Shown here: piece after piece, positions 38,093 to 45,458 of the stretch
How the letters are laid out: every line of letters begins with the position of its first letter
How positions within the stretch are numbered: the stretch's first letter is position 1
From: Stutzerimonas stutzeri
Lineage (GTDB): Bacteria; Pseudomonadota; Gammaproteobacteria; Pseudomonadales; Pseudomonadaceae
Direction: 5' to 3'
Assembly (NCBI RefSeq): GCF_002890895.1
Contig: NZ_POUL01000001.1
Span: 248,001-312,000, forward strand
Length of the DNA: 64,000 nt
Translations under genes and position numbers: made by a program
The notes under the pieces: model-generated
Seen by the model: the letters and a program-made list of their open reading frames with translations, nothing else
The model's database searches: none
Told to the model about the DNA's origin: nothing

Positions 38093-38428
38093 ATCGACCT
38101 CTTCAGATAGCGAGACGACTCTAAACATGAATATTCGAGCCGCTAGGACGGTGTTTCCAGACGTGCAACGTGCTGCTGGCGACGCGGCGCACAGCAACCA
38201 CAACCCCTTTCAATGCGGGCTCGCCCAGCGATATCAAGTGCTAGGGCGACGAGCAGGCAAGGCCATGAAAAATCGCGGCCTCCGCCGGGCTTAAACCGAC
38301 AGAAAAACCGCCCTAGCATATCGCGACGCAAGCCTAGTCCCGTTATACTCTTGCCCCGTTTGCGCACCGCCCTCAGCGCGAAGCGAGGGTGCTGCATCAG
38401 TCACCTCCTCTCTTCGAGCCTCCCCATC
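38093..38428. other. Divergent promoter region, uvrB / aminotransferase
   Basis: A 336-bp non-coding gap between divergent starts. TATACT at 38344-38349 is a good -10 for the aminotransferase gene, without a clear -35. The rest holds nothing I can identify. Confidence 0.4.
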
Positions 38429-39625
38429 ATGAGTTTGTTCTCCGCTGTCGAAATGGCGCCGCGCGATCCGATCCTCGGCCTCAATGAAGCCTTCAATGCC
38501 GACACGCGGCAGAACAAGGTCAACCTGGGGGTGGGCGTCTACTACAACGAAGAAGGTCGGATTCCCCTGCTGCGCGCTGTCGCTGCCGCCGAGATGGCGC
38601 GGCTGGAGCTGAACGCGCCACGCGGCTACCTGCCGATAGAAGGTATCGCCAGCTACGACATGGCCGTGCAAGGCCTGTTGTTCGGTGCCGACTCGGCGTT
38701 GGTTGCCGATGGCCGCGTGGTCACCACCCAGGCACTGGGCGGCACCGGCGCGCTCAAGATCGGCGCGGACTTCCTCAAGCGCATGCTGCCCGATGCGGTC
38801 GTGGCCATCACAAACCCAAGCTGGGAAAACCATCGCGCACTGTTCGAGGCCGCCGGCTTTCCTGTGCAGAATTACAGCTATTACGACGCGGCGAGCCATG
38901 GCATCGACCGGGCCGGCATGCTCGAAGATCTGAACAACCTGCCGCCCCGCTCCATCGTCGTTCTGCATGCCTGCTGCCACAACCCGACCGGTGTCGATCT
39001 GCAGCCGGAAGACTGGAAGCAGATCCTCGAAGTACTCCGCGCCAACGACCATGTACCCTTTATCGACATCGCCTATCAGGGCTTCGGTGACAATATCGAA
39101 GAGGACGCTGCTGCAGTGCGCCTGTTCGCCGAATCAGGCATGAGCTTCTTCGTCTCCAGCTCCTTCTCCAAGTCGTTCTCGCTGTATGGAGAACGCGTCG
39201 GCGCGCTGTCGATGGTGACTCAGAGCCGCGACGAATCAGCCCGCGTGCTCTCGCAGATCAAGCGTGTGATCCGCACCAACTACTCCAACCCGCCGACCCA
39301 TGGCGCCACGGTGGTGTCCGCCGTGCTCAACAGCCCGGAATTGCGGGCCATGTGGGAGACCGAACTCGGCGAGATGCGCACCCGAATCCAGGACATGCGC
39401 CTGACCATGGTGCGCCAGCTGGCTGAAAAAGGCGCCAAGCAGGATTTCAGCTTTGTCGCCAAACAACGCGGAATGTTCTCTTACTCAGGACTCACGGCCG
39501 CTCAGGTCGAGCGCCTGCGCGTCGAATTCGGCGTATACGCGATCGGCACCGGCCGCATCTGCGCCGCAGCACTGAACCATGGCAATCTGGACCATGTAAC
39601 CGACGCCATCGTGCAGGTCCTGTAA
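38429..39625 (+). CDS. tyrB: Aromatic/aspartate aminotransferase (class I, PLP)
   Basis: A 398-residue subgroup I-alpha aminotransferase. It begins MSLFSAVEMAPRDPILGLNEAF, contains HACCHNPTGVDL, the PLP-binding Lys in SSSFSKSFSLYGERVGAL (about residue 248), and ends with the substrate-carboxylate Arg in GIGTGRICAAAL. It transfers amino groups between aromatic amino acids or aspartate and 2-oxoglutarate. TyrB and AspC cannot be cleanly separated by eye; in pseudomonads this type is usually called aromatic amino acid aminotransferase. Confidence 0.9.
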   Translation: MSLFSAVEMAPRDPILGLNEAFNADTRQNKVNLGVGVYYNEEGRIPLLRAVAAAEMARLELNAPRGYLPIEGIASYDMAVQGLLFGADSALVADGRVVTTQALGGTGALKIGADFLKRMLPDAVVAITNPSWENHRALFEAAGFPVQNYSYYDAASHGIDRAGMLEDLNNLPPRSIVVLHACCHNPTGVDLQPEDWKQILEVLRANDHVPFIDIAYQGFGDNIEEDAAAVRLFAESGMSFFVSSSFSKSFSLYGERVGALSMVTQSRDESARVLSQIKRVIRTNYSNPPTHGATVVSAVLNSPELRAMWETELGEMRTRIQDMRLTMVRQLAEKGAKQDFSFVAKQRGMFSYSGLTAAQVERLRVEFGVYAIGTGRICAAALNHGNLDHVTDAIVQVL

Positions 39626-39636
39626 CTGCCGAGGGG

Positions 39637-39664
39637 TTGACTTCCCCTTAGTTATCATTAGGAT
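39637..39664 (+). promoter_or_regulatory. Probable sigma-70 promoter of tRNA-Asn
   Basis: TTGACT (39637-39642), a 16-base spacer and TAGGAT (39659-39664) lie 12 bp before the tRNA-Asn 5' end, right after the aminotransferase stop. Confidence 0.6.
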
Positions 39665-39676
39665 ACGCACCGCTGT

Positions 39677-39752
39677 TCCGCGATAGCTCAGTCGGTAGAG
39701 CAAATGACTGTTAATCATTGGGTCCCTGGTTCGAGTCCAGGTCGCGGAGCCA
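39677..39752 (+). tRNA. tRNA-Asn (GTT)
   Basis: A 76-nt tRNA with encoded CCA: TCCGCGATAGCTCAG at the 5' end, anticodon loop CTGTTAA (GTT), T-loop GGTTCGAGTCC, 3' end GGTCGCGGAGCCA. It is followed 7 bp later by an intrinsic terminator, and its last 21 bases recur in the repeats downstream. Confidence 0.97.
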
Positions 39753-39880
39753 AATCAAAGCCTCAGACGATTGTCTGGGGCTTTTTTGTATTAGCCGGAC
39801 TCTCACCAGGGACGCTGTCCCAGGTTATTCGCTTCGCTCACCCCTATGGGGCCGCGCTGAAGCGCGTTCTGCTGCGCAGT
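39732..39880 (+). repeat. tRNA-Asn tail/terminator repeat, unit 1
   Basis: Counting from CGAGTCCAGGTCGCGGAGCC inside the tRNA, this 149-bp unit contains the 3' end of tRNA-Asn, an intrinsic terminator (stem 39760-39781, T run 39782-39787) and a GC-rich segment ending GCTGCGCAGT. The next unit begins at 39881 with the same 20 bases. Confidence 0.9.
39760..39787 (+). terminator. Intrinsic terminator of tRNA-Asn (repeated in each unit)
   Basis: GCCTCAGAC and GTCTGGGGC form a 9-bp stem with one G-U pair and a GATT loop, followed by six T residues. The same terminator recurs at 39910-39937 and 40060-40087. Confidence 0.9.
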
Positions 39881-40030
39881 CGAGTCCAGGTCGCGGAGCC
39901 AACTTCAAAGCCTCAGACGATTGTCTGGGGCTTTTTTGTATCACCCGGACTCTCGCCAGGGACGCTGTCCCAGGCTATTCGGCTCGCTCAGCCTCACGGA
40001 GCCGCGCCGAAGCGCGTTCTGCTGCGCAGT
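39881..40030 (+). repeat. tRNA-Asn tail/terminator repeat, unit 2
   Basis: A 150-bp unit. It begins with CGAGTCCAGGTCGCGGAGCC, includes the terminator at 39910-39937, and is nearly the same as unit 1 apart from scattered substitutions in the GC-rich part. No full tRNA is present: only the 3' 21 bases. Confidence 0.9.
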
Positions 40031-40220
40031 CGAGTCCAGGTCGCGGAGCCAACTTCGAAGCCTCAGACGATTGTCTGGGGCTTTTTTGTATCCGCTGCAC
40101 CCTCACCAGGGACGCTGTCCCAGGTTATTCGCTTCGCTCACATTCACGGAGCCGCGCCGAAGCGCGCTCTCCTGGCAGGCCATATACGCCGCGGAGTCGA
40201 CCTCAAAGCATCAGGGAATT
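40031..40220 (+). repeat. tRNA-Asn tail/terminator repeat, unit 3 and degenerate remnant
   Basis: The third unit starts at 40031 with the same 20 bases and carries the terminator at 40060-40087. Similarity continues to about 40170. A decayed fourth start follows: CGCGGAGTCGACCTCAAAGC at about 40190-40209, then a poor hairpin (CAGGGAATTTTGCCCT). Confidence 0.85.
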
Positions 40221-40255
40221 TTGCCCTCAGAGGAAAGTAATGCGGTACGAGAACA

Positions 40256-40350
40256 GCCTACAGGAGCCAACTTACTCGCAAACCGAGCTCAACGCTTGCT
40301 TCGCGACCGCATAGACACTGATCGCGGGCAAGCTCGCCCCTACAAAGGGC
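40256..40350. repeat. REP element pair
   Basis: CCTACAGGAGCCAACTTACT (from about 40257) and ATCGCGGGCAAGCTCGCCCC TACAA (40321-40345) are the two orientations of Pseudomonas REP-like sequence, lying between the tRNA-Asn repeats and the FKBP gene. No gene is seen in 40221-40437. Confidence 0.65.
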
Positions 40351-40398
40351 ATGCCCCGCAAACCATTTCGAACACCATGACAACTCTGAAAACAAAAA

Positions 40399-40424
40399 CG
40401 CCCCGCATCTGCGGGGCGTTTGGT
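40399..40424 (-). terminator. Rho-independent terminator of the FKBP gene
   Basis: AACGCCCCGC, ATCT and GCGGGGCGTT form a perfect stem 14 bp beyond the fkl stop; the A-rich left side gives the U-tract for the minus-strand transcript. Confidence 0.85.
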
Positions 40425-40437
40425 TGGCGCGGAGCAG

Positions 40438-41190
40438 TTACTCCTTGGTCGCCTCGATAGCTTCTTCGACCGCTTCCGGCGGAGGCGTTGCCTCAGCCTT
40501 CTCGTCTTTGATACCCAGCAGCTCCAGATCGAAGACCAGAACGGAATTGGCCGGGATCAGCGGGCTCGGGCTCTGCTCGCCATAGGCAAGTTCGCTCGGG
40601 ATATACAGCTTGTACTTCTCGCCCACATGCATCAGTTGCAGTCCTTCGACCCAACCTGGAATCACGCCACCAACAGGCAGATCGATCGGCGTGCCACGCT
40701 TGATGGAGCTGTCGAAGACCGTACCGTCAGTCAGGGTGCCTTCGTAGTGAACAGTGACGACATCGTCCGGACCCGGCTGGGCGCCGTCCGATTCTTTGAT
40801 CACTTCATACTGCAGGCCAGACTCAGTGGTCTTCACGCCTTCACGCTTGGCATTTTCTTCGAGGAACTTCTTGCCGGCGCTAACCGCCTCCTTGTTCATC
40901 TCGACCATGCGCTCTTCGGCACGAGTCTGCAGGTAAGCGAAGGCTTCCATCAGTTCTTCATCGGTCAGCTGCTGGTCTTTCTTGCCGAGGGCATCGTCGA
41001 TGCCTTGCGCGACGGCTGTCGAATCCAGATCAGCCAGGCCTTCCTGCGCCAGGCTCTTGCCCATATTCAGGCCGATGCCGTAGGAGGCTTTCTGCGCCGG
41101 CGTTTCCAGCTTAGCGCTGGTTTCCGAATCACAACCCGCCAGGACCAGGCCAACCAGGGCTATCGCCGACGCCAAACGTTGAGGTCTCAT
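40438..41190 (-). CDS. FKBP-type peptidyl-prolyl isomerase, lipoprotein (FkpA/Mip-like)
   Basis: A 250-residue protein. Lipoprotein signal ends LVLAGC (Cys20). An N-terminal FKBP_N dimerisation helix domain (about 30-115) and a C-terminal FKBP domain (about 125-228; VTVHYEGTLTDGTVFDSS, GVIPGWVEGLQLMHVGEKYKLYIPSELAYGE) follow. The Glu/Pro-rich tail (AEATPPPEAVEEAIEATKE) is non-conserved. It assists folding of envelope proteins in the periplasm, anchored to a membrane. Comparable proteins are named FklB, FkpA or Mip. Confidence 0.93.
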   Translation of the reverse strand: MRPQRLASAIALVGLVLAGCDSETSAKLETPAQKASYGIGLNMGKSLAQEGLADLDSTAVAQGIDDALGKKDQQLTDEELMEAFAYLQTRAEERMVEMNKEAVSAGKKFLEENAKREGVKTTESGLQYEVIKESDGAQPGPDDVVTVHYEGTLTDGTVFDSSIKRGTPIDLPVGGVIPGWVEGLQLMHVGEKYKLYIPSELAYGEQSPSPLIPANSVLVFDLELLGIKDEKAEATPPPEAVEEAIEATKE

Positions 41191-41353
41191 TCTGTTTCCT
41201 TATTACCCAAGAAGTGGTGCAAAAACATTGCCGGAGCTTAGCAGCGAGCTCGGGCAGTGGCTACCGAGCACACCGCGCTAATAGGTAAAGACAGTGAAAA
41301 GCACAGAAGTGCCGCACGAAACGACGAAACAGATGAAGGGAAAAATCGAGGAC

Positions 41354-41383
41354 AAAAAAAAGCGACCCTAAGGTCGCTTTTTT
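41354..41383. terminator. Bidirectional intrinsic terminator after tRNA-Asp
   Basis: AAGCGACC, CTAA and GGTCGCTT form an 8-bp stem flanked by A-run and T-run. It ends the minus-strand tRNA-Val/tRNA-Asp transcript, 40 bp past tRNA-Asp. Confidence 0.85.
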
Positions 41384-41422
41384 CGAGCTATCAAGGCGTT
41401 CAGTGGTCCTTGATGGCAAATT

Positions 41423-41499
41423 TGGCGCAGCGGACGGGACTCGAACCCGCGACCCCCGGCGTGACAGGCCGGTATTCTAACCGACTGAACTACCGCTGC
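41423..41499 (-). tRNA. tRNA-Asp (GTC)
   Basis: A 77-nt tRNA with CCA encoded. The minus strand starts GCAGCGGTAGTTCAG, has anticodon loop CTGTCAC (GTC) and T-loop GGTTCGAGTCC, and ends CCGCTGCGCCA. Confidence 0.96.
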
Positions 41500-41512
41500 G
41501 CTAAACCTCGAG

Positions 41513-41588
41513 TGGTGGGTGATGACGGGATCGAACCGCCGACCCTCTGCTTGTAAGGCAGATGCTCTCCCAGCTGAGCTAATCACCC
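41513..41588 (-). tRNA. tRNA-Val (TAC)
   Basis: A 76-nt tRNA with CCA encoded. The minus strand starts GGGTGATTAGCTCAG, has the anticodon loop CTTACAA (TAC) and T-loop GGTTCGATCCC, and ends ATCACCCACCA. Transcribed before tRNA-Asp, 13 bp apart. Confidence 0.97.
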
Positions 41589-41610
41589 GTTTGCTCTCGA
41601 AGTGGGGCGC

Positions 41611-41639
41611 ATTCTAGAGATGGATCTTGACCTTGGCAA
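41611..41639 (-). promoter_or_regulatory. Sigma-70 promoter of tRNA-Val/tRNA-Asp
   Basis: On the minus strand TTGCCA (41634-41639), a 17-base spacer, then TAGAAT (41611-41616), followed by a GC-rich discriminator (GCGCCCC). The 5' end of tRNA-Val lies 22 bp further. Confidence 0.85.
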
Positions 41640-41801
41640 CCCCCTTTTGAAAAAAAAATTGAAGAACTTACAAAGACTTAGGAAACACTCTGTTTAAGAG
41701 CCATTTTTGTGGTTTCCATCGGCATTGCTCCCGCGCAGGGTTGGCCTGCGTCCGCCAGAGGGGAATAATGCGCGCTTTGCTTTTACCGGAGTTTCCATCG
41801 C

Positions 41802-42722
41802 ATGTGGTTTCGCAACCTGCTCGTCTACCGTCTCACTCAAAACATCCCTTTCGATGTCGAGACACTTGAAACCGCATTGGCCGCCAAGCCCGCCCGCCCC
41901 TGCGCCAGCCAGGAACTCAGTACCTACGGTTTCGTCGCGCCCTTCGGCAAAGGTGAGGATGCACCGCTGGTGCATGCCAGCCAGGGCTTTCTGCTGATCT
42001 CCACCCGCAAGGAAGAGCGCATCCTGCCCGGCAGCGTGGTCAAGGACGCGCTGAAGGAAAAGGTCGACGAGATCGAAAACGAGCAGATGCGCAAGGTCTA
42101 CAAGAAAGAGCGCGAGCAGCTCAAGGACGACATCATCCAGGCCTTCCTGCCTCGTGCATTCATTCGCAAGTCCGGTACCTTCGCAGCCATCGCGCCGGAG
42201 CAAGGTCTGATCCTGGTGGATGCTTCCAGCCCGAAGCGCGCCGAAGATCTGCTTTCCACGCTGCGTGAAGCCATTGGTTCGCTACCGGTTCGCCCGCTGA
42301 CCGTGAAAATTGCCCCATCGGCCACCATGACCGATTGGGTGAAGACGCAGAAAGCCGCGGACGACTTTTTTGTCCTCGACGAGTGTGAGCTGCGCGACAC
42401 CCATGAAGATGGCGGCGTGGTGCGCTGCAAGCGTCAGGATCTGACCAGCGATGAAATCCAACAGCACTTGGAAGTCGGCAAGCAGGTCACGCAGCTGTCG
42501 CTGGGCTGGCAGGACAAGTTGTCCTTCGTGCTGGATGACAAGATGGTGATCAAGCGTCTGCGCTTCGAAGAGCTGTTGCAGGACCAGGCCGAACAGGACG
42601 GTGGCGACGACGACCTCGGCCAGCAGGACGCCAGCTTCCTGCTGATGATGCTGACCTTCAAGGAGTTCCTCCCGGCGCTGTTCGAAGCGCTGGGTGGTGA
42701 GGAGATTCCGCAGGGCATCTGA
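41802..42722 (+). CDS. rdgC: Recombination-associated protein RdgC
   Basis: A 306-residue protein of normal RdgC length, beginning [18 protein letters not shown]. It has the family segments [13 protein letters not shown] ([11 protein letters not shown]), [21 protein letters not shown] and [16 protein letters not shown]. RdgC forms a ring-shaped dimer around double-stranded DNA and limits RecA-driven recombination. CGGAG precedes the ATG. A hairpin (GCCGCC/GGCGGC, 42736-42757) follows the stop but lacks a T-run. Confidence 0.96.
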   Translation: MWFRNLLVYRLTQNIPFDVETLETALAAKPARPCASQELSTYGFVAPFGKGEDAPLVHASQGFLLISTRKEERILPGSVVKDALKEKVDEIENEQMRKVYKKEREQLKDDIIQAFLPRAFIRKSGTFAAIAPEQGLILVDASSPKRAEDLLSTLREAIGSLPVRPLTVKIAPSATMTDWVKTQKAADDFFVLDECELRDTHEDGGVVRCKRQDLTSDEIQQHLEVGKQVTQLSLGWQDKLSFVLDDKMVIKRLRFEELLQDQAEQDGGDDDLGQQDASFLLMMLTFKEFLPALFEALGGEEIPQGI

Positions 42723-42830
42723 TCGGCCTTGTGCGCCGCCGGTTGAGACTGGCGGCTTAGACGCACGTTGATATGCCGAACCGGGCCGGGCCCATTGCCC
42801 GGACCTTCGCATCGTGGACAATAGCGCCAG

Positions 42831-42898
42831 CTGAGGACGACCTCAGGCTGCACCACTCACCGGGGACGGCCCCACCCAATCACCGTCCTGCCGAGGTG
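42831..42898 (+). promoter_or_regulatory. Guanidine-II (mini-ykkC) riboswitch
   Basis: Two hairpins with the diagnostic GG-ACGR-CC loop: P1 CTGAGG-ACGA-CCTCAG (42831-42846) and P2 GGGG-ACGG-CCCC (42862-42873), 15 bases apart. The ribosome-binding site GAGGT (42893-42897) follows, 5 bases before the sugE ATG. ACCTC in P1 (42840-42844) is complementary to that site, and GGACGG in P2 (42864-42869) to CCGTCC (42883-42888). This suggests the free RNA masks the site and guanidine binding releases it. Confidence 0.88.
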
Positions 42899-42901
42899 CA
42901 T

Positions 42902-43216
42902 ATGTCCTGGATCATTCTGTTTCTTGCCGGCCTGTTCGAAATCGGCTGGGCTGTCGGGCTGAAATACACCGATGGTTTCACCCGTCCCCTTCCCACGCTG
43001 CTGACCATTGCGGCAATGGCCGCTAGTCTGGGCCTGCTCGGGCTCGCCATGAAAACGTTGCCACTGGGCACCGCCTATGCCGTGTGGACCGGGGTGGGCG
43101 CAGTTGGAACGGTGATCGCCGGCATCATCCTGTTCGGCGAATCGATGAGCCTGCTTCGCCTGGGTAGCGTGCTGCTGATCTGCATTGGCCTGCTTGGCCT
43201 GAAGCTCAGTCATTGA
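42902..43216 (+). CDS. sugE: Guanidinium exporter Gdx/SugE (SMR family)
   Basis: A 104-residue four-helix small multidrug resistance protein. It has [28 protein letters not shown] with the essential Glu13 in helix 1, then [26 protein letters not shown]. The SugE subtype is marked by [11 protein letters not shown] and the absence of the EmrE-type pattern. SugE/Gdx proteins export guanidinium in exchange for protons. The guanidine-II riboswitch directly upstream confirms this role. The frame is open from 42773, but translation starts at 42902. Confidence 0.93.
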   Translation: MSWIILFLAGLFEIGWAVGLKYTDGFTRPLPTLLTIAAMAASLGLLGLAMKTLPLGTAYAVWTGVGAVGTVIAGIILFGESMSLLRLGSVLLICIGLLGLKLSH

Positions 43217-43642
43217 ATGCACCAGGACGACTGGCGACAGAGACCGGTCGGATACAAACAGCACTGGCGGGATATGCCCCCCGCGGGCAGGGCCAGTCAA
43301 TACGGCCGCTTCCCAGCCACCCAATGCCGCGGCTGAAGCGTTGCGACATGACGCTGCCGCTAGCGAATCGCAACCCACTCCCCGCCGCGTAATACCGAGG
43401 CAGATGCCCAAGCATAGAGGCCGTCCACCACAGAGAGCTTAGGAACAAGCCTCTGCACGAGCTCCCAACCATACCGCTCGTCATAAAAGCGTCGATAAAC
43501 AAGCGAATCGACATTTATCTGTCACGACCAACTTCTAGGATTGATGAAGTTCCAGGACTGATTCGCAGTAGCTGCCGCCTAGCAGACCTGCGCAGCCGCC
43601 CAGTCAGGAGCGACACGCATACAAAATCCATGGAGAGATTAA
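43217..43642. other. Gap between sugE and the curlin-repeat gene
   Basis: No gene, repeat or RNA was identified in 426 bp. The right end must hold the promoter and leader of the curlin-repeat gene; no convincing -35/-10 was found. Confidence 0.4.
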
Positions 43643-44920
43643 ATGTTCAAGTGCAAGCCCCTCGCAGCCGCCATCATCGCGATTCTGGCCACCCAGGCAC
43701 ACGCCGCAGACAACAGCGCAGAACAGAATCAGTCCGGTGCGGACAACATTGTGGAAGTCACCCAGACTGGCGGTCAGGACAACCTTTCTTATCAGGCCCA
43801 GACAGGGGCAGGCAACGATGGCATGGTGACCCAGACCGGGGCCACGATGTCCGATGCCGTGCAAACCCAGACTGGCAACCAGAACTTCGCTGACATCGTC
43901 CAGACCACGACCGAGCAAACCGAAGCGATCCAGCTGCAGGACGGCGAGAACCATGACGCGAGCATCGTTCAGAGCGACTCCTTCGGCGCCACCGCCCGCC
44001 AGTACCAGCAGGGCAGCTTCAACACGGCATACACCGAACAGACCGCCGCTGACCTGAGCACCGCCGTGATCGACCAGGACGGCAGCGACAACTTTGCCGA
44101 GTCCATTCAGAGCAGCACAGAGCTGAGCGTTTCGGAGCAGCGCCAGGTCGGCAATGACAACGTCTCGCTGGTCTGGCAGGAAGGCGGCGCGCGCAATGAT
44201 GGCGTGGTCAATCAGGAAGGCAACGGCAACGAAGCGACCGTCTACCAGATGAACGTCTTGGACTCCATCGCCGATATCGACCAGCAAGGTGATCTGCAGG
44301 TCGCGTCCGTTACGCAGGGAGGCACCGATCACAGCGCAGATATCGAGTCCAACGGACTGCAGAACGAAGCCTACATCGACCAGAGCGGCTCGCTGCAGAC
44401 CGCATCGATCTACCAGGACGGCACCGCCAACAGCGCCGACATCTTCCAGGTAGGCGATGGCAACACCGCCAGCACCGAGCAAACCGGGAACAACAACTAT
44501 GCCATCGTCGATCAAGACGGCAGCATGCAAACCGCTTCGCTGCGACAGGCAGGTGAATACAACGAGGCCTATGTCACTCAGGAAGGCACCGATCATCTGA
44601 TCGATTTCGCCCAGGACGGCACCGACAACCTGCTCACGGTGACCCAAACCGGAAATGGCAACGAGCTGACCGGCTCCAGCTACGGCGACAACAACCGTGT
44701 GGATGTACTGCAGGGCGGCGACCTCAACGTGGCCGACATTCAGCAGATCTACGGCTCAGACAACGAGGTCAGCCTGACACAGACTGGCGAAGCCAATCTC
44801 GCGCAAGTCATGCAAGGCGGTGCCGGCAACCACGCGATGCTGACCCAGAGCGGCATGGGCGACTCGGCAATCGTGTCGCAGATGGGTTCGGGCAACATGG
44901 CCACCGTGACTCAGCAGTAA
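43643..44920 (+). CDS. Long curlin-repeat (functional amyloid-like) protein
   Basis: A 425-residue exported protein: signal peptide ending QAHA (about residue 21), then the whole mature chain is a tandem array of roughly 18 imperfect 21-23 residue repeats of the curlin type. Examples are NEAYIDQSGSLQTASIYQDG, NSADIFQVGDGNTASTEQTG and GNHAMLTQSGMGDSAIVSQM. Conserved Q, G, N and alternating hydrophobics predict a beta-helix like CsgA, but the chain is about three times longer and very acidic. GGAGAG precedes the ATG. No csgB, csgC, csgE, csgF or csgG is in the window. Confidence 0.88.
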   Translation: MFKCKPLAAAIIAILATQAHAADNSAEQNQSGADNIVEVTQTGGQDNLSYQAQTGAGNDGMVTQTGATMSDAVQTQTGNQNFADIVQTTTEQTEAIQLQDGENHDASIVQSDSFGATARQYQQGSFNTAYTEQTAADLSTAVIDQDGSDNFAESIQSSTELSVSEQRQVGNDNVSLVWQEGGARNDGVVNQEGNGNEATVYQMNVLDSIADIDQQGDLQVASVTQGGTDHSADIESNGLQNEAYIDQSGSLQTASIYQDGTANSADIFQVGDGNTASTEQTGNNNYAIVDQDGSMQTASLRQAGEYNEAYVTQEGTDHLIDFAQDGTDNLLTVTQTGNGNELTGSSYGDNNRVDVLQGGDLNVADIQQIYGSDNEVSLTQTGEANLAQVMQGGAGNHAMLTQSGMGDSAIVSQMGSGNMATVTQQ

Positions 44921-44925
44921 TGCGT

Positions 44926-44954
44926 ATGGCAGCCGGCCTCCGGTCGGCTGCCAT
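44926..44954 (+). terminator. Hairpin after the curlin-repeat gene
   Basis: ATGGCAGCCG and CGGCTGCCAT form a 10-bp perfect stem with a 9-base loop, 6 bp after the stop. The T-tract is weak (ACATCTTC), so it may be a terminator or an mRNA 3' stabiliser. Confidence 0.5.
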
Positions 44955-45005
44955 ACATCTTCAATACGCCATCAACCGCTGCCATGCCTAACATGCCGGT
45001 TCAGA

Positions 45006-45332
45006 TCAACTCTGATCGGCAGCCTTGGCTGCGGCTTCCCTTACCGCATCGGCACTGGTCGGTCGCACCACCCGCGACAATTCCTGCCCAAGGCGGACGA
45101 ATACCAGCGTTGGCCACAATTTGACCCGGTAGCTGCGCCCGAGCGGCCGCCCCTGGCCATCTTCGATCTTGATGTGGTTGATCTGCGGAAAATCAGCCAA
45201 AGCCCGCTCGACATGCGGCTCCGCGGAACGGCAATGGCCGCACCAATTGGTGCCAAAGTCGAGCACTGTTATCCCGTCCAGCGAATCGACCTCGGAACGT
45301 GTGATGGTTTCTGTCTTGTATAAGTCGGCCAT
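45006..45332 (-). CDS. Thioredoxin-like protein with WCGHC active site
   Basis: A 108-residue cytoplasmic thioredoxin fold: VLDFGTNWCGHCRSAEPHVERAL holds the redox pair, LWPTLVFVRLGQELSRVVRP holds the cis-Pro (Pro in LWPT). The CGHC centre, as in protein disulphide isomerases, is more oxidising than the CGPC of TrxA. Its physiological partner is unknown. No signal peptide. Confidence 0.9.
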   Translation of the reverse strand: MADLYKTETITRSEVDSLDGITVLDFGTNWCGHCRSAEPHVERALADFPQINHIKIEDGQGRPLGRSYRVKLWPTLVFVRLGQELSRVVRPTSADAVREAAAKAADQS

Positions 45333-45458
45333 GCTTCATCTCCGGTCCTGTTCTCTTAATCGACCCCGACTCGACGCGAGCGATCCATGCCCTTGCTTGA
45401 GCACGCTGAGATGCATGACGCCTTAACCCTTGGTGCCCTGAATGCAGACACTTGCTGC

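Noticed and set aside
39677..39752. tRNA-Asn as a genomic-island attachment site, with the downstream tail copies as att repeats
   Set aside because: Tail copies are only 150 bp apart, with no integrase or cargo between or after them; a tandem duplication explains them better.
39732..40220. CRISPR-like array after tRNA-Asn
   Set aside because: The repeat unit is about 150 bp with conserved content throughout, no short repeats with unique spacers and no cas genes.
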